64,000 nt of DNA from SMYC01 sp963578475 (GTDB taxonomy: Bacteria > Acidobacteriota > Vicinamibacteria > Marinacidobacterales > SMYC01). Made by a program: the position numbers and the translations under genes. The notes beneath the pieces were generated by a model, which saw only the letters and a program-made list of their open reading frames with translations, had not been told where the DNA came from and ran no database searches. Within the stretch, counting starts at the first letter, position 1. Every line of letters starts with the position of its first letter. The stretch is from the NCBI GenBank assembly GCA_963578475.1, contig CAUZCL010000002.1, positions 1 to 64,000 on the forward strand, written 5' to 3'. Of the stretch, positions 16,742 through 25,139 are shown in pieces.

Positions 16742-17574
16742 TGATGCCGACGCTAGCGATCTCGTTTCAAAACGTTTTTTACGCCTATCCAGGCAACGAA
16801 GACTACACGTTGAAAGACGTGAGCTTCGACATCGCATTAGGCGGCACCGTGATCATTCTCGGCGGGAGCGGATCGGGAAAGTCGACGATTCTCAAGCTCG
16901 TGCTCGGGCTCATCAAGCCGGAATCTGGCGTCATCGAAGTCGGTGGCGTCGATATCTCCCGTCTAGGAGAGTCGGCCCTTATGCCGGTTCGCTCCGGGAT
17001 TGGAATGGTGTTCCAGGAAGGTGCGCTCTTCGACTCGCTTTCCGTGGCGGAGAATGTCGGCTTTCGATTGCGCGAGCACGACAAGCTCGATGAGGAAGAG
17101 TTCGAGGAGCGTGTGAGCCGACTGCTCGGCTTCGTAGGACTCGGAGATTTCTATGACCGGACGCCTTCCGATCTTTCGGGGGGTCAGAGACGGCGTGTCT
17201 CGGTGGCGCGGGCGATGGCCCATAGCCCGGGACTCATCCTCTATGACGAGCCGACGACGGGGCTCGACCCCATCACCGGCTCGACGATTTGCGATCTGAT
17301 CGTGAAGCTTCGAGATCTCGAAGGAGTGACTTCGGTTCTCGTTACGCATCAATTGCGAGACGCTTTCCAAGTCGTGCAGACCTTTGTGATGCGCAAAAAT
17401 GGCGGGCTCGTCTACAGCCGGATAGAGGATGTCGAGCTACTCGTGGGGAGCGAGTTCATCGTTCTCAAAGAGGGCCGCATCGTTTTTTCCGGACGGCAGA
17501 CGGAGCTCTTCCGTTCGGACGAGCCCTATGTCCGGAAGTTCCTGGACGGTCAGATACCGGGTTCCGTGAACTGA
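16741..17574 (+). CDS. mlaF: MlaF-family lipid ABC transporter ATPase
   Basis: A 277-residue ABC ATPase. It has Walker A GGSGSGKST, the signature LSGGQRRRVSVARAM and Walker B LILYDEPTTGLDP, and resembles the MlaF/Ttg2A group that energises phospholipid trafficking. The start at ATG 16741 (second ATG at 16744) is set by the TGATG overlap with mlaE; an open frame upstream is not used. An insert between Walker A and the signature is rich in acidic residues (DKLDEEEFEERV). It is followed after 44 bases by the MCE-domain gene. Confidence 0.93.
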   Translation: MMPTLAISFQNVFYAYPGNEDYTLKDVSFDIALGGTVIILGGSGSGKSTILKLVLGLIKPESGVIEVGGVDISRLGESALMPVRSGIGMVFQEGALFDSLSVAENVGFRLREHDKLDEEEFEERVSRLLGFVGLGDFYDRTPSDLSGGQRRRVSVARAMAHSPGLILYDEPTTGLDPITGSTICDLIVKLRDLEGVTSVLVTHQLRDAFQVVQTFVMRKNGGLVYSRIEDVELLVGSEFIVLKEGRIVFSGRQTELFRSDEPYVRKFLDGQIPGSVN

Positions 17575-17618
17575 GCGTGAAACAGTAAAAGCGCCATCAG
17601 CCTCGAGGGAGATCAAAA

Positions 17619-18680
17619 ATGCCAGCCAAGAAATCTGTCAGCTACGCCGAGCTCAGAGTCGGTATCGTTGTGGCGATAGCACTCACGGTCGCGATGGCGA
17701 CGACCATGTACATTACCCGCGAAGGAGGCCTGCCTTTTCTTGGCGGGCAGTACACGGTTTACAGCTACCTCCGTGACGTGAACGGCCTGAAAGCCGGCTC
17801 GCCGATCCACCTTTCGGGCGTCGAGGTCGGCTCCGTCAAAAAGGTGGAGTTTGCTGGGCCTGATGCCCCGGCGCCCGTGAAGGTGACGATGACGGTCCGC
17901 ACTGACGCGCAAGGCCGCATCACGGACCACTCGATGGTAACGATTGGAAGCCTCGGTGTCTTGGGCGAAAAGATGCTCGACGTGGATCCGGGCGAGCCCG
18001 GGGGTGTGGTCATCGAGGACGGGGAGAACATCCCGGGTGAGGCGGAGGGCGACCCTATCAAGGGCATCATTCTCGATGCCTCCAGCACGATGAAAGATAT
18101 TCGTGACCTTGCGGCGGAGATCCAAGACGGGCAAGGGACGCTCGGGGCGATACTCAAACGAGACGAGCTGCACTATCAGCTCCTCGCTTTCGTTACAAAG
18201 GCCGACGATGTCTTTACGAGCCTCGATCGCCAGGACGGAACATTTGGCAAGCTCATCCACGACCCGCAGGTCTACGACAATCTCAATCAGCTCGTCGTCA
18301 GCATGAAAGAGCTCGTGGCGCGCATCGATAGCGGTGAAGGCGCCATCGGACGTCTTGTGCACGATCGCGAGCTCGGCCGGCAGATTTCCAAGACGACCGA
18401 GAACCTTGCCCGTGCGACCGATCGCCTCGAGCGAGGGGAGGGGACCCTCGGCGCTTTGCTGCGTGAACGCGAGCTCTATGACACGCTCGACTCGCTCTCG
18501 ACGAACCTGGATTCGATCACGTCCCGGCTAGAGCGTGGCGAGGGGACCGCGGGCCAGCTCCTCCACGACCGAGAGCTCTACGAGAACCTGAACAAGACCG
18601 CGACCGAGCTCCAAGCCCTCATCAGCGACATCCGCAAAGACCCCAAGAAATACTTGAGAATCAAGGTGAGCCTATTCTGA
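17619..18680 (+). CDS. mlaD: MlaD-like MCE-domain protein with repeated C-terminal tail
   Basis: A 353-residue protein. It has an N-terminal membrane anchor (about 13-30), one MCE domain (about 40-125, including LKAGSPIHLSGVEVGSVKKV), and then a long tail. From about residue 170 the tail has five related units spaced 32-35 residues apart, built on G-x-G-(T/A)-x-G-x-L followed by (H/R)-(D/E)-x-(E/Q)-L/V (for example GEGTLGALLRERELYD). Such tails in MCE proteins form helical needles or tunnels across the periplasm. The ribosome site GAGGGAG lies 8 bases before ATG 17619. With mlaE and mlaF it forms a minimal lipid transporter; no mlaA, mlaB or mlaC is adjacent. Confidence 0.9.
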   Translation: MPAKKSVSYAELRVGIVVAIALTVAMATTMYITREGGLPFLGGQYTVYSYLRDVNGLKAGSPIHLSGVEVGSVKKVEFAGPDAPAPVKVTMTVRTDAQGRITDHSMVTIGSLGVLGEKMLDVDPGEPGGVVIEDGENIPGEAEGDPIKGIILDASSTMKDIRDLAAEIQDGQGTLGAILKRDELHYQLLAFVTKADDVFTSLDRQDGTFGKLIHDPQVYDNLNQLVVSMKELVARIDSGEGAIGRLVHDRELGRQISKTTENLARATDRLERGEGTLGALLRERELYDTLDSLSTNLDSITSRLERGEGTAGQLLHDRELYENLNKTATELQALISDIRKDPKKYLRIKVSLF

Positions 18681-18761
18681 CTTCCGGTTCACGCTACTCG
18701 CCACCGGCTGCCTGCCACCTGACTACGAGGCACCAAGGTGGGGGAAGCAAATAGCCGGAAG
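18681..18761. repeat. Short inverted repeat between converging mlaD and regulator genes
   Basis: CTTCCGG at 18681-18687 is matched by CCGGAAG at 18755-18761. Both flanking genes end here, so a bidirectional terminator or the remains of an intergenic repeat element are possible. The arms are only 7 bases, so the support is weak. Confidence 0.3.
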
Positions 18762-18788
18762 TAACACTGAATAGCGGAAAGAAAAAAC

Positions 18789-19502
18789 CTACTGCGTTGG
18801 CTGCTTCTCGCGTTCATCGTGACGACGGAAAGCTTCCATCATGAACTCGGTAGTCGAGCGAAGCGATTCGATATTGCTGGTTATGTTGGCCCGCACGAAG
18901 TGAAATCGGCCTTCGCGCACTGGTATCAACCGGTAGGCGGCCTCTTCGCCTTTGAAATCATCCGAGAAGCAGCCACAGATGTAGCCGTCGAGAAGATGTA
19001 TCTCGCCTTTGGGGTCGCCGTCAATATGGAGGACGCCTGTCGACTGGTTGGCTTCGAGCATTTGCAGGACATCCGTGCTCTTGAAGCGGGCGAGATCGCC
19101 GGATAGCTCTCCGGGCTCGTTGCTGCGGTAGAAACTGATGAGCCGTTCACAGCGATAGATGAGCTCGCGCATGGTGAAAGGCTTCACGAGGTAGTCGTCC
19201 GCTCCCGAGGAAATCGCATCCCAACGCTCTTCGGGCATGATGGTGCCGGAGAGGATCAGGATCGGTATGCTCTTGAGGTCGGGCTCCGCTCGCAGCGCGC
19301 GCGTGAACTCGAGCCCGCCCGCACCGCCTGGAAGCTCCGCCTCGCAAGCGATCATGTCGGGGCAATCACGCCTCGAGGTTTCGAGACCGCTCCCTGCATC
19401 GACGGCGTCGACCACTTCCAGTCCGGAATGTTTAAAATAGTCAGAAAAAACGCGCAGGAGTTCAGCGTTGGGCTCTACGAGGAGAACACGATAACGAGAC
19501 AT
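18789..19502 (-). CDS. Atypical response regulator: REC domain plus DUF4388/PATAN domain
   Basis: A 237-residue protein. The N-terminal REC domain (about 1-120) keeps the receiver fold and the LVKPF lysine. The acidic pair at the start is reduced (VLLVEPN), and the phospho-accepting Asp position in PDMIACEAELPG is Glu. It is therefore probably not phosphorylated in the normal way and may mimic a permanently charged state. The C-terminal half (GELSGDLARFKSTDVLQMLE, then STGVLHIDGDPKGEIHLLDG) is a DUF4388/PATAN domain, a protein-interaction module common in gliding-motility and two-component systems of Myxococcota, Acidobacteriota and cyanobacteria. There is no DNA-binding domain. Confidence 0.82.
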   Translation of the reverse strand: MSRYRVLLVEPNAELLRVFSDYFKHSGLEVVDAVDAGSGLETSRRDCPDMIACEAELPGGAGGLEFTRALRAEPDLKSIPILILSGTIMPEERWDAISSGADDYLVKPFTMRELIYRCERLISFYRSNEPGELSGDLARFKSTDVLQMLEANQSTGVLHIDGDPKGEIHLLDGYICGCFSDDFKGEEAAYRLIPVREGRFHFVRANITSNIESLRSTTEFMMEAFRRHDEREKQPTQ

Positions 19503-19590
19503 CCAGTTTCCGCGGCTTATTTTAGGGACCGAATCTCTAATTTAGCAAGCATTCGGAGGGACGTCAATGTGACGCGGGCACGTACAACCC

Positions 19591-19620
19591 TTGAAACCTT
19601 GTAAATAGTAGTGTTATCCT
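19591..19620 (+). promoter_or_regulatory. Candidate sigma70 promoter for the PP2C gene
   Basis: TTGAAA (19591-19596) and TATCCT (19615-19620) are separated by 18 bases, giving fair matches to both consensus boxes about 45 bases before the phosphatase start. Confidence 0.4.
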
Positions 19621-19664
19621 CTTTTTGAGGAGTGTCCCCACCCTATACGACGACGTCGTGGGAA

Positions 19665-20463
19665 ATGATGGAAGGCAGCAACGCGGAGACGAAGATGATC
19701 GAGAGCTTTGGCGCTACGGATGTAGGGCGTCGTCGTAAGCTGAACGAGGACAGCCTTCTCGTGGACAGCGCAATTGGGCTTTTCGTCGTCGTTGATGGCA
19801 TGGGGGGGGCATAATGCGGGCGAAATCGCCTCCCATCTGGCCGTGGAAACCGTTGGAAACTTTGTGCAGCACTCGCGCGAAGAGGACGAGATTACTTGGC
19901 CCTATGGTGTCGACCCCAAGCTATCCATCAATTCTAACCGGCTTCTCACCGCGGTGATGCTCGCCAATAAGAGGGTCTTCAAGGAAGCGGATAGCCGCCA
20001 GGACTACACGGGCATGGGCACCACGATCGTAGCGGCGCTCACGAACAGCAACACCATCAGCTTCGTGAGTACTGGGGACAGCCGCGCTTATCGCTTGCGC
20101 GAAGGTGAGTTTCTCCAGTTGACGGTGGATGATTCGTGGGTTCAAGCGGCTGTGGACGGAGGCGTGCTGTTACCGGAGGAGGCCGAGAGCCATCCGATGA
20201 AAAACATCATCACGAAGGCCATCGGCGCGAAAGAGGAGGTCGATGTCCATGTCGATGAGCACAGCCTGCAAGATGATGACCTCTACTTGCTCTGCTCCGA
20301 CGGCTTGCATGGGATGATTACCGAAAAGCGGCTTGCTGAAATCGTCGTGAACGCTGGCCCTTCGCTCGCGGATCTCGTAAACGGCCTCATCGCGACCGCG
20401 AACGAGAACGGCGGAAAAGACAACGTAGCCGCCGTAGCCATCCGCTACAAAGACGACAAATGA
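19665..20463 (+). pseudogene. PP2C-type Ser/Thr phosphatase, frameshifted in a G8 tract
   Basis: The two parts are in different frames. The first part (from ATG 19665, or GTG 19632) gives FGATDVGRRRKLNEDSLLVD and VVVDGMGG, then reaches TAA at 19812-19814. The second gives HNAGEIASHLAVETV, FVSTGDSRAYRLREGEF, LYLLCSDGLHGMI and GGKDNVAAVAIRY. Together they make a complete PPM/PP2C phosphatase of about 265 residues with all metal-binding Asp motifs. The break is exactly one extra G in the run at 19802-19809; seven G would join the halves. This may be a real slip, a phase-variable tract or a sequencing error, so inactivity is not certain. It probably reverses Hanks-type kinase phosphorylation; no such kinase is adjacent. 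Confidence 0.82.
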
Positions 20464-20535
20464 GTCGTCTCGGCCCGCATGATGGCCTAACCTGCCGCGA
20501 CGCCGAGAGAGCGCGTCAGGCACCCCAGGGGCTTG

Positions 20536-20561
20536 CCCGCCGAAGCTTCAGCGAAGGCGGG
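20536..20561. repeat. Small hairpin repeat CCCGCC...GGCGGG
   Basis: CCCGCC (20536-20541) and GGCGGG (20556-20561) flank GAAGCTTC and a few bases, preceded by GGCTTG. A second relative, GGCTTGTCCGCCTGAGGCGG, sits at 56316-56335. It lies between the phosphatase stop and the CoA-transferase start. Confidence 0.55.
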
Positions 20562-20575
20562 TAGACTCCGCGTTG

Positions 20576-21787
20576 ATGAGCTCTTCGGAAGCGGGTAAAC
20601 GACTTCCTCTTGAAGGCGTTACCGTCCTTGATTTTTCACGCATCCTCGCTGGGCCGTTTTGCACGATGATGCTCGGCGACATGGGCGCTGACATCCTCAA
20701 AATCGAGCCTCCCAAGGGAGATGACTGCCGCCACTGGGGACCACCATTCGTTGACGGCGAGAGCGCCTATTTCCTCGCGGTCAACCGCAACAAGAAGAGC
20801 CTGTGCCTCGATCTCAAGAAAGAAAAAGGCAAGGACGTTTTGCACCGGTTGCTCGACACCGTCGACATTCTTATCGAGAATTTTCGCCCGGGCACGATGG
20901 ACCGACTCGGTCTCGGGTACATGGCACTCAAAGAGCGACGTCCGTCTCTCATCTATGCGTCAATCTCCGGCTACGGGCAGACGGGACCTCTCCGGGAGCG
21001 GCCGGGCTACGACACGGTTATGCAGGGAGAAGGCGGCTGGATGGGACTTACGGGGGAGCCGGACGGGATGCCCATGAAAGTCGGCGCGTCGCTCGCGGAT
21101 ATCTTGACGGGTATGATGGCCTGCGAGGGGATTTTGGCGTCGCTTTATCGTCGAGAGAAAACAGGAAGGGGTGAGCGCATCGATGTGTCTTTGTTCGATA
21201 GCGTGCTCTCGACGCTCTGCTACCAGGCGCAGGGCTTTCTGATGACGGGCGAGCTTCCGAACAGGCTCGGCAATCGGCATTCGTCGCTGACACCCTACGA
21301 GACGTTTCGCACGGCCGATAGTCACGTCATCGTCGGCGTCGGTAATGACAGTTTGTGGCAACGCTTCGTTGCCGTTATCGGAAGTCCGGAGCTCGACGTG
21401 CCCGAATTCGAAGTCAATGCCGGTCGTGTCGCCCGCTATGACGAGCTTGCTCTGTTGCTCGAGCCCATCTTCGCGTCAAAGAGCACGGATGTTTGGGTGT
21501 CGCTACTCGATAAAGCCGGCATCCCGGTCGGCCGCGTACAAAACGTCGCCGAGGTTTTCGAGAATCCGCAGATAGAAAGCCGGAACATGAAGCTTCGTGT
21601 GCAACATCCGAAGCTCGGAGAGCTGACGTTGACAGGCAACCCCATCAAGCTCCTGGAGGCGGGGGAGCGCGACCACGCGCCGCCGCCCATGCTCGGCGAG
21701 CACACGGAGACCGTATTGCGCGAGCGTCTCGGCATTGATGACGAGACCCTTCGGAGTCTCCGGGAGAGCGGCGTCTTCGGGACGTGA
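20576..21787 (+). CDS. CaiB/BaiF family (class III) CoA-transferase
   Basis: A protein of about 403 residues, matching family III CoA-transferases (formyl-CoA transferase, CaiB, succinyl-CoA:L-malate transferase). The N-terminal LEGVTVLDFSRILAGPFCTM and ADILKIEPPKGDD are typical. The catalytic Asp is in RPGYDTVMQGEGGWMGLTG, and RRFGLNRLGNRHSSLTPYE-like sequence NRLGNRHSSLTPYETF follows. It transfers CoA between carboxylic acids in the cytosol; the substrates cannot be assigned. Start ATG 20576 is preferred over the adjoining TTG 20573. It stands alone on the plus strand. Confidence 0.92.
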   Translation: MSSSEAGKRLPLEGVTVLDFSRILAGPFCTMMLGDMGADILKIEPPKGDDCRHWGPPFVDGESAYFLAVNRNKKSLCLDLKKEKGKDVLHRLLDTVDILIENFRPGTMDRLGLGYMALKERRPSLIYASISGYGQTGPLRERPGYDTVMQGEGGWMGLTGEPDGMPMKVGASLADILTGMMACEGILASLYRREKTGRGERIDVSLFDSVLSTLCYQAQGFLMTGELPNRLGNRHSSLTPYETFRTADSHVIVGVGNDSLWQRFVAVIGSPELDVPEFEVNAGRVARYDELALLLEPIFASKSTDVWVSLLDKAGIPVGRVQNVAEVFENPQIESRNMKLRVQHPKLGELTLTGNPIKLLEAGERDHAPPPMLGEHTETVLRERLGIDDETLRSLRESGVFGT

Positions 21788-21918
21788 TGCTCGAAAAAAA
21801 AACACGCAACGCGCCGCGATTGTTGTCATCGGGCGAATTCTGTATCACAATGCCAGGCTCGCCTATTAGAGCGCCGGCACCAGAAGGTAGCAAAAGAAAG
21901 ATCGGAGCGTATTTGAGA

Positions 21919-22701
21919 ATGAGTGCAATAACAGCCGGATATCTTCTTGGTGGCCTCATCACGATCACTGCTGGCTGCGGAGGCGATAGCTCGCCTACCT
22001 CGCCGGACGTGGAAGTCCAAGGCGGAAGCGTCGTCGCACTAGCCAATTCGGCGCGGCACATCGACCTTCCGGCGAATTTCCCCATCAATAAAATTCTTTG
22101 CTTCGGTGACAGCGTCACCTTTGGCGTGACGCAGCAATATGGCGGCTCGGGCGGGGCGCGTCCGGTGCTCACGACGGTCGAAGGCTATATCCCAAAACTC
22201 TGGCGGCTGCTCGAAGAGCGCTACGGCACCGGCTTCGAGCTCGTAAATGAAGGCATTGGCGGCGAGAATACGAGAGAAGGCCTGGACCGTATCGATACGA
22301 TGATAAGGCGCCATGAGCCGGACTTGATCCTGATCATGGAAGGGATCGTGGACGTCAATAACGAGATCGCGCGTTTTCCCGTGGTGCGCTCCAATCTTGC
22401 CGAGATGATGCGGATCGGTATCCTTCGAGGCAAGTTCGTCATCATCGGAACCTATCTGCCGGTCAACCCCGACGGGTTCCGTGTCTTCGCGGTCGAGAAC
22501 ATCGCCCGTCTCAACGACGTGATCCGCCAGGAAGCGAAAGGAAAAAACGTTCCGATCGCCGACCACGAAGTTGCGGCACCGAAAGGCTTCCGTGGCTTAG
22601 GCTCCGACGGCGTGCACCCGAACAATCTGGGCTACGAGACGATGGCCCAAGTCTGGTTCGAGTCGATCGTCGAGGTGCTGGAGGGGCTCGGAGTTACTTA
22701 G
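21919..22701 (+). CDS. SGNH/GDSL-family hydrolase, putative lipoprotein
   Basis: About 260 residues from ATG 21919; TTG 21913 has a better-placed GGAG site, and ATG 21850 would add a basic N-terminus. A hydrophobic signal ends in a lipobox ITAGC, so the protein is likely lipid-anchored in the periplasm or outer membrane. Block I is CFGDSVTFG with the nucleophile Ser, block II is NEGIGGENT, and block V is DGVHPNNLGY with the Asp and His. Block III is divergent (EGIVDVNN). These enzymes are esterases, lipases or glycan deacetylases. The last ~105 bases overlap the convergent gene on the other strand. Confidence 0.85.
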   Translation: MSAITAGYLLGGLITITAGCGGDSSPTSPDVEVQGGSVVALANSARHIDLPANFPINKILCFGDSVTFGVTQQYGGSGGARPVLTTVEGYIPKLWRLLEERYGTGFELVNEGIGGENTREGLDRIDTMIRRHEPDLILIMEGIVDVNNEIARFPVVRSNLAEMMRIGILRGKFVIIGTYLPVNPDGFRVFAVENIARLNDVIRQEAKGKNVPIADHEVAAPKGFRGLGSDGVHPNNLGYETMAQVWFESIVEVLEGLGVT

Positions 22702-23229
22702 TTGCTGGGGGCGGGTAATGGTGACGACCATTTGGGCTAGCCAGCCGTCGGGGTCGTTGCCGTCGCCGTCATGGGGCCAGTCCCGCCCTGCTCCGTGGCG
22801 GCCATCCACGGACCAGCCGTCATTGTCCGCGTCGTTGAAGAAGCGGCGCAGATTCTCCTTCGTCTCACCGAACGCGGCTAGGAAGTTCGCGTCCGAGAAC
22901 TGCTCGTTAACGCGATCAATGGCTTGTTGCAGATCGAAGCGCAAGAGCTCGTTATCGAGAAGCGTGCCTCCGGTGGTGAGCGTGTCGACGCCAAGAAGGA
23001 TTTTTCCTATGTTCTCGTCGGAGGTCGTGCCTTCGGTGAACAGCGCGAAGCTATCGGCCTTTTGGTAAACAGTAATGAGGGTTGTAATCTCGAATTGCGG
23101 TACTGGGGGCGGCGGTGGCGGGACATTGGTCGTGGGCGGAGTGGTCGGGCCTGACGGACCGCTTCCGCCACACGCGGAAAACAGCAGTGCCAGCACGAAT
23201 GCGGCAGCCAACAGGATGTGATTCTTCAT
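22597..23229 (-). CDS. Hypothetical lipoprotein with Pro-rich linker
   Basis: The start is ATG 23229, giving MKNHILLAAAFVLALLFSAC, a clear lipobox (FSAC). A Gly/Ser/Pro linker with a run of Pro follows, then an acidic domain including FNDADNDGWSVDGRHGAG and DGDGNDPDG, which look like calcium-binding DxDxDG loops. I do not recognise the family. The last ~40 residues are antisense to the SGNH gene and rich in Arg/His/Leu. The reading would end earlier (TITPAPSN, then stop, near 22708) after a one-base shift in the C-run there, so the true C-terminus is doubtful. Confidence 0.65.
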   Translation of the reverse strand: MKNHILLAAAFVLALLFSACGGSGPSGPTTPPTTNVPPPPPPVPQFEITTLITVYQKADSFALFTEGTTSDENIGKILLGVDTLTTGGTLLDNELLRFDLQQAIDRVNEQFSDANFLAAFGETKENLRRFFNDADNDGWSVDGRHGAGRDWPHDGDGNDPDGWLAQMVVTITRPQQLSNSEPLQHLDDRLEPDLGHRLVAQIVRVHAVGA

Positions 23230-23298
23230 AGCGGATGGCAAGTCAGGGAAGTAAGGGTAGCAATACGAAAGAACGGACGCAAGAAAGGGAGTCACGAT

Positions 23299-23583
23299 AT
23301 GTCGAAAGCGGTTTTTCATGGAACGGTGATTGCCGAGTCGCAGGAGACCGAAGTGGTGGAAGGCAACCACTATTTTCCGCCGGCTTCGGTAAAACAGGAA
23401 TACCTGCAGCCGAGTGATACGCATACCGTCTGCCCGTGGAAGGGGACGGCCAGTTACTACAACGTTGTCGTCGACGCCGCGGTGGGGAAAGACGCGGCGT
23501 GGTTCTACCCGGAGGCCAAGGACGCTGCTAAGCGTTTCGAGGGCTACGTGGCTTTTTGGGGTGAGGTCAGCGTCGAAGACTAG
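23299..23583 (+). CDS. DUF427 domain protein
   Basis: A 94-residue protein consisting of one DUF427 domain. Family landmarks are VEGNHYFPPASV, the TVCPWKGTASYYNV core and WFYPEAKDAAKRFEGYVAFW. It is found across bacteria and some fungi; no function is established. ATG 23299 follows a GGGAG site. It is transcribed alone and convergent with the methyltransferase gene (20-base gap). Confidence 0.9.
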   Translation: MSKAVFHGTVIAESQETEVVEGNHYFPPASVKQEYLQPSDTHTVCPWKGTASYYNVVVDAAVGKDAAWFYPEAKDAAKRFEGYVAFWGEVSVED

Positions 23584-23602
23584 TTTTGTCTCTTCGGTGT
23601 CG

Positions 23603-24307
23603 TCATCGCCGCTCGCGGACGAGGGGGACGAAGACGACAGGGATGATCACTTTGGTGGTTGTCGTGCCGTCCTCCGCTTTCTCGATCCGCAGGAGTTGTT
23701 GAACTTGCGATTGAGGGCCGACGGGGATGACGAGAATCCCACCGGGGGCGAGCTGTGCGATAAGAGGCGGCGGCACTTCGGGAGCCGCCGCGGTGACGAG
23801 AATCGCGTCATAGGGAGCGTTTTCCGCCCAGCCGAGATAACCGTCCCCGGTTTTTCCGTACACGTTCTCGTAACCGAGAGATGCGAGCTTCGCTTGCGCG
23901 CTTTCGGCGAGCTCAGGGATGATCTCGATGGTATGAACCTCACGGACCATCTCGGCGAGGACGGCTGACTGATAGCCGGAGCCAGTCCCGACCTCGAGAA
24001 CCGCATCGTCCTCCTCGATCTCGGCGAGCTGGGTCATCAGCGCAACGATGTAGGGTTGGGAGATCGTTTGGCTTTCCGCTATTGGCAGCGCGTGATCAGC
24101 ATAGGCGCGCGAGCGCAAAATGGCGGGCACAAACTCGTGTCGTGGCACCCGGCCCATAACCTCGAGGACTCGAGGGTCGGAGATGTCCCGGGCCCGCAAG
24201 TGCTCGCGCACCATGGTTCGGCGCGCCTCCGCATAGTCCTCTTGGCCGGCGCAGTGCGCGGCGGCCAAGCTCATGACGACGAAGGCGATAGCAACGGAAA
24301 TGCGCAT
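23603..24307 (-). CDS. pcm: Protein-L-isoaspartate O-methyltransferase, exported form
   Basis: A 234-residue protein. After a signal peptide (residues 1-21, ISVAIAFVVMSLAAAH) it is a normal PIMT: REHLRARDISDPRVLEVMGR, LPIAESQTISQPYIVALMT, the SAM-binding loop LEVGTGSGYQSAVLAEM and ILVTAAAPEVPPPLIAQL. The enzyme methylates isoaspartyl residues in damaged proteins. Most PIMTs are cytosolic; here the signal suggests work in the periplasm, where SAM supply would be a puzzle. A downstream in-frame ATG at residue 32 could give a cytosolic form. It is divergent from yqeC. Confidence 0.9.
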   Translation of the reverse strand: MRISVAIAFVVMSLAAAHCAGQEDYAEARRTMVREHLRARDISDPRVLEVMGRVPRHEFVPAILRSRAYADHALPIAESQTISQPYIVALMTQLAEIEEDDAVLEVGTGSGYQSAVLAEMVREVHTIEIIPELAESAQAKLASLGYENVYGKTGDGYLGWAENAPYDAILVTAAAPEVPPPLIAQLAPGGILVIPVGPQSQVQQLLRIEKAEDGTTTTKVIIPVVFVPLVRERR

Positions 24308-24350
24308 CGGTCCAGCTCTTTCACCGGTATCCTATAGTACTCTCTAGCGG

Positions 24351-25136
24351 ATGACGAAAATCGCAATTGATTCGGTTTTTGGGCTCGCCGATGCGTTATC
24401 GGTCGGGAAGGGTGACGTTGTGAGCCTGGTGGGTGCGGGCGGTAAGACGACCGTGCTCTACGCGCTCACGGTGGCGCTTCAACGCCAGGGCTTGAGCGTC
24501 ATCGCGACGTCCACGACCCATATGCAGATGCCCATGACAGCGACGACCATGCCGCCGCTCGTCGTCGTGGGGGAGGAAGACAATTGGCTCACGACGGTCA
24601 AAGCACAGCTTCGGCGTTACGGTTCGGTCACCGTCATTAAAGATAGGAAACGGGATGACAAGCTCGGAGGAGTGGACCCCGTGATGATGGACCCGCTCCG
24701 AAGTCTTGCCGATTGTGTGGTCATCGAGGCTGACGGCGCTCGCGGCCGTTGCTTGAAAGCGCCGGCGAGCCACGAGCCTGTGATCCCGAATGAAACGACG
24801 CTCACGGTGATTCTCGTGGGCCTCGACGCTCTCGACCACAAGCTAGATGCGGAGCACGTCCATCGGCTCGAGATCGTGGCTAGCTTGTCGGGCGCGTCGC
24901 CGGGGATGGAGGTCACCGATGCTGTCATCGCAGCCGCGATCGTCAAAGGCTACCTTCCGAAGATCCCGAAGGGGAGCCGTCACATCGTCCTTTTGAACAA
25001 GGCCGCCTACTCCCGGCTGAAAGCCGCGGAGAGCATTGGAGAACGCCTATTGCGGCAAGGGGTTTCAGAGGTCGTCTTCGGCGAAGCGATCAGGCCGACC
25101 GAGTGTTTCTACCGCATGCGTCCCCAGGCGGAGTGA
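24351..25136 (+). CDS. yqeC: YqeC-like selenium-dependent molybdenum hydroxylase accessory protein
   Basis: A 261-residue P-loop protein. Near the N-terminus, VVSLVGAGGKTTVLYAL is the nucleotide-binding loop characteristic of the YqeC family. ATSTTHMQMP, VVIEADGARGRCLKAPASHE and VIPNETTLTVILVGLDAL are the other family blocks. YqeC genes accompany selenium-dependent molybdenum hydroxylases and MocA-type cytidylyltransferases, and are inferred to act in cofactor maturation. Here it is followed after 3 bases by a mocA-like gene, but no hydroxylase, yqeB or xdhC gene lies in the window. Confidence 0.85.
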   Translation: MTKIAIDSVFGLADALSVGKGDVVSLVGAGGKTTVLYALTVALQRQGLSVIATSTTHMQMPMTATTMPPLVVVGEEDNWLTTVKAQLRRYGSVTVIKDRKRDDKLGGVDPVMMDPLRSLADCVVIEADGARGRCLKAPASHEPVIPNETTLTVILVGLDALDHKLDAEHVHRLEIVASLSGASPGMEVTDAVIAAAIVKGYLPKIPKGSRHIVLLNKAAYSRLKAAESIGERLLRQGVSEVVFGEAIRPTECFYRMRPQAE

Positions 25137-25139
25137 CAG

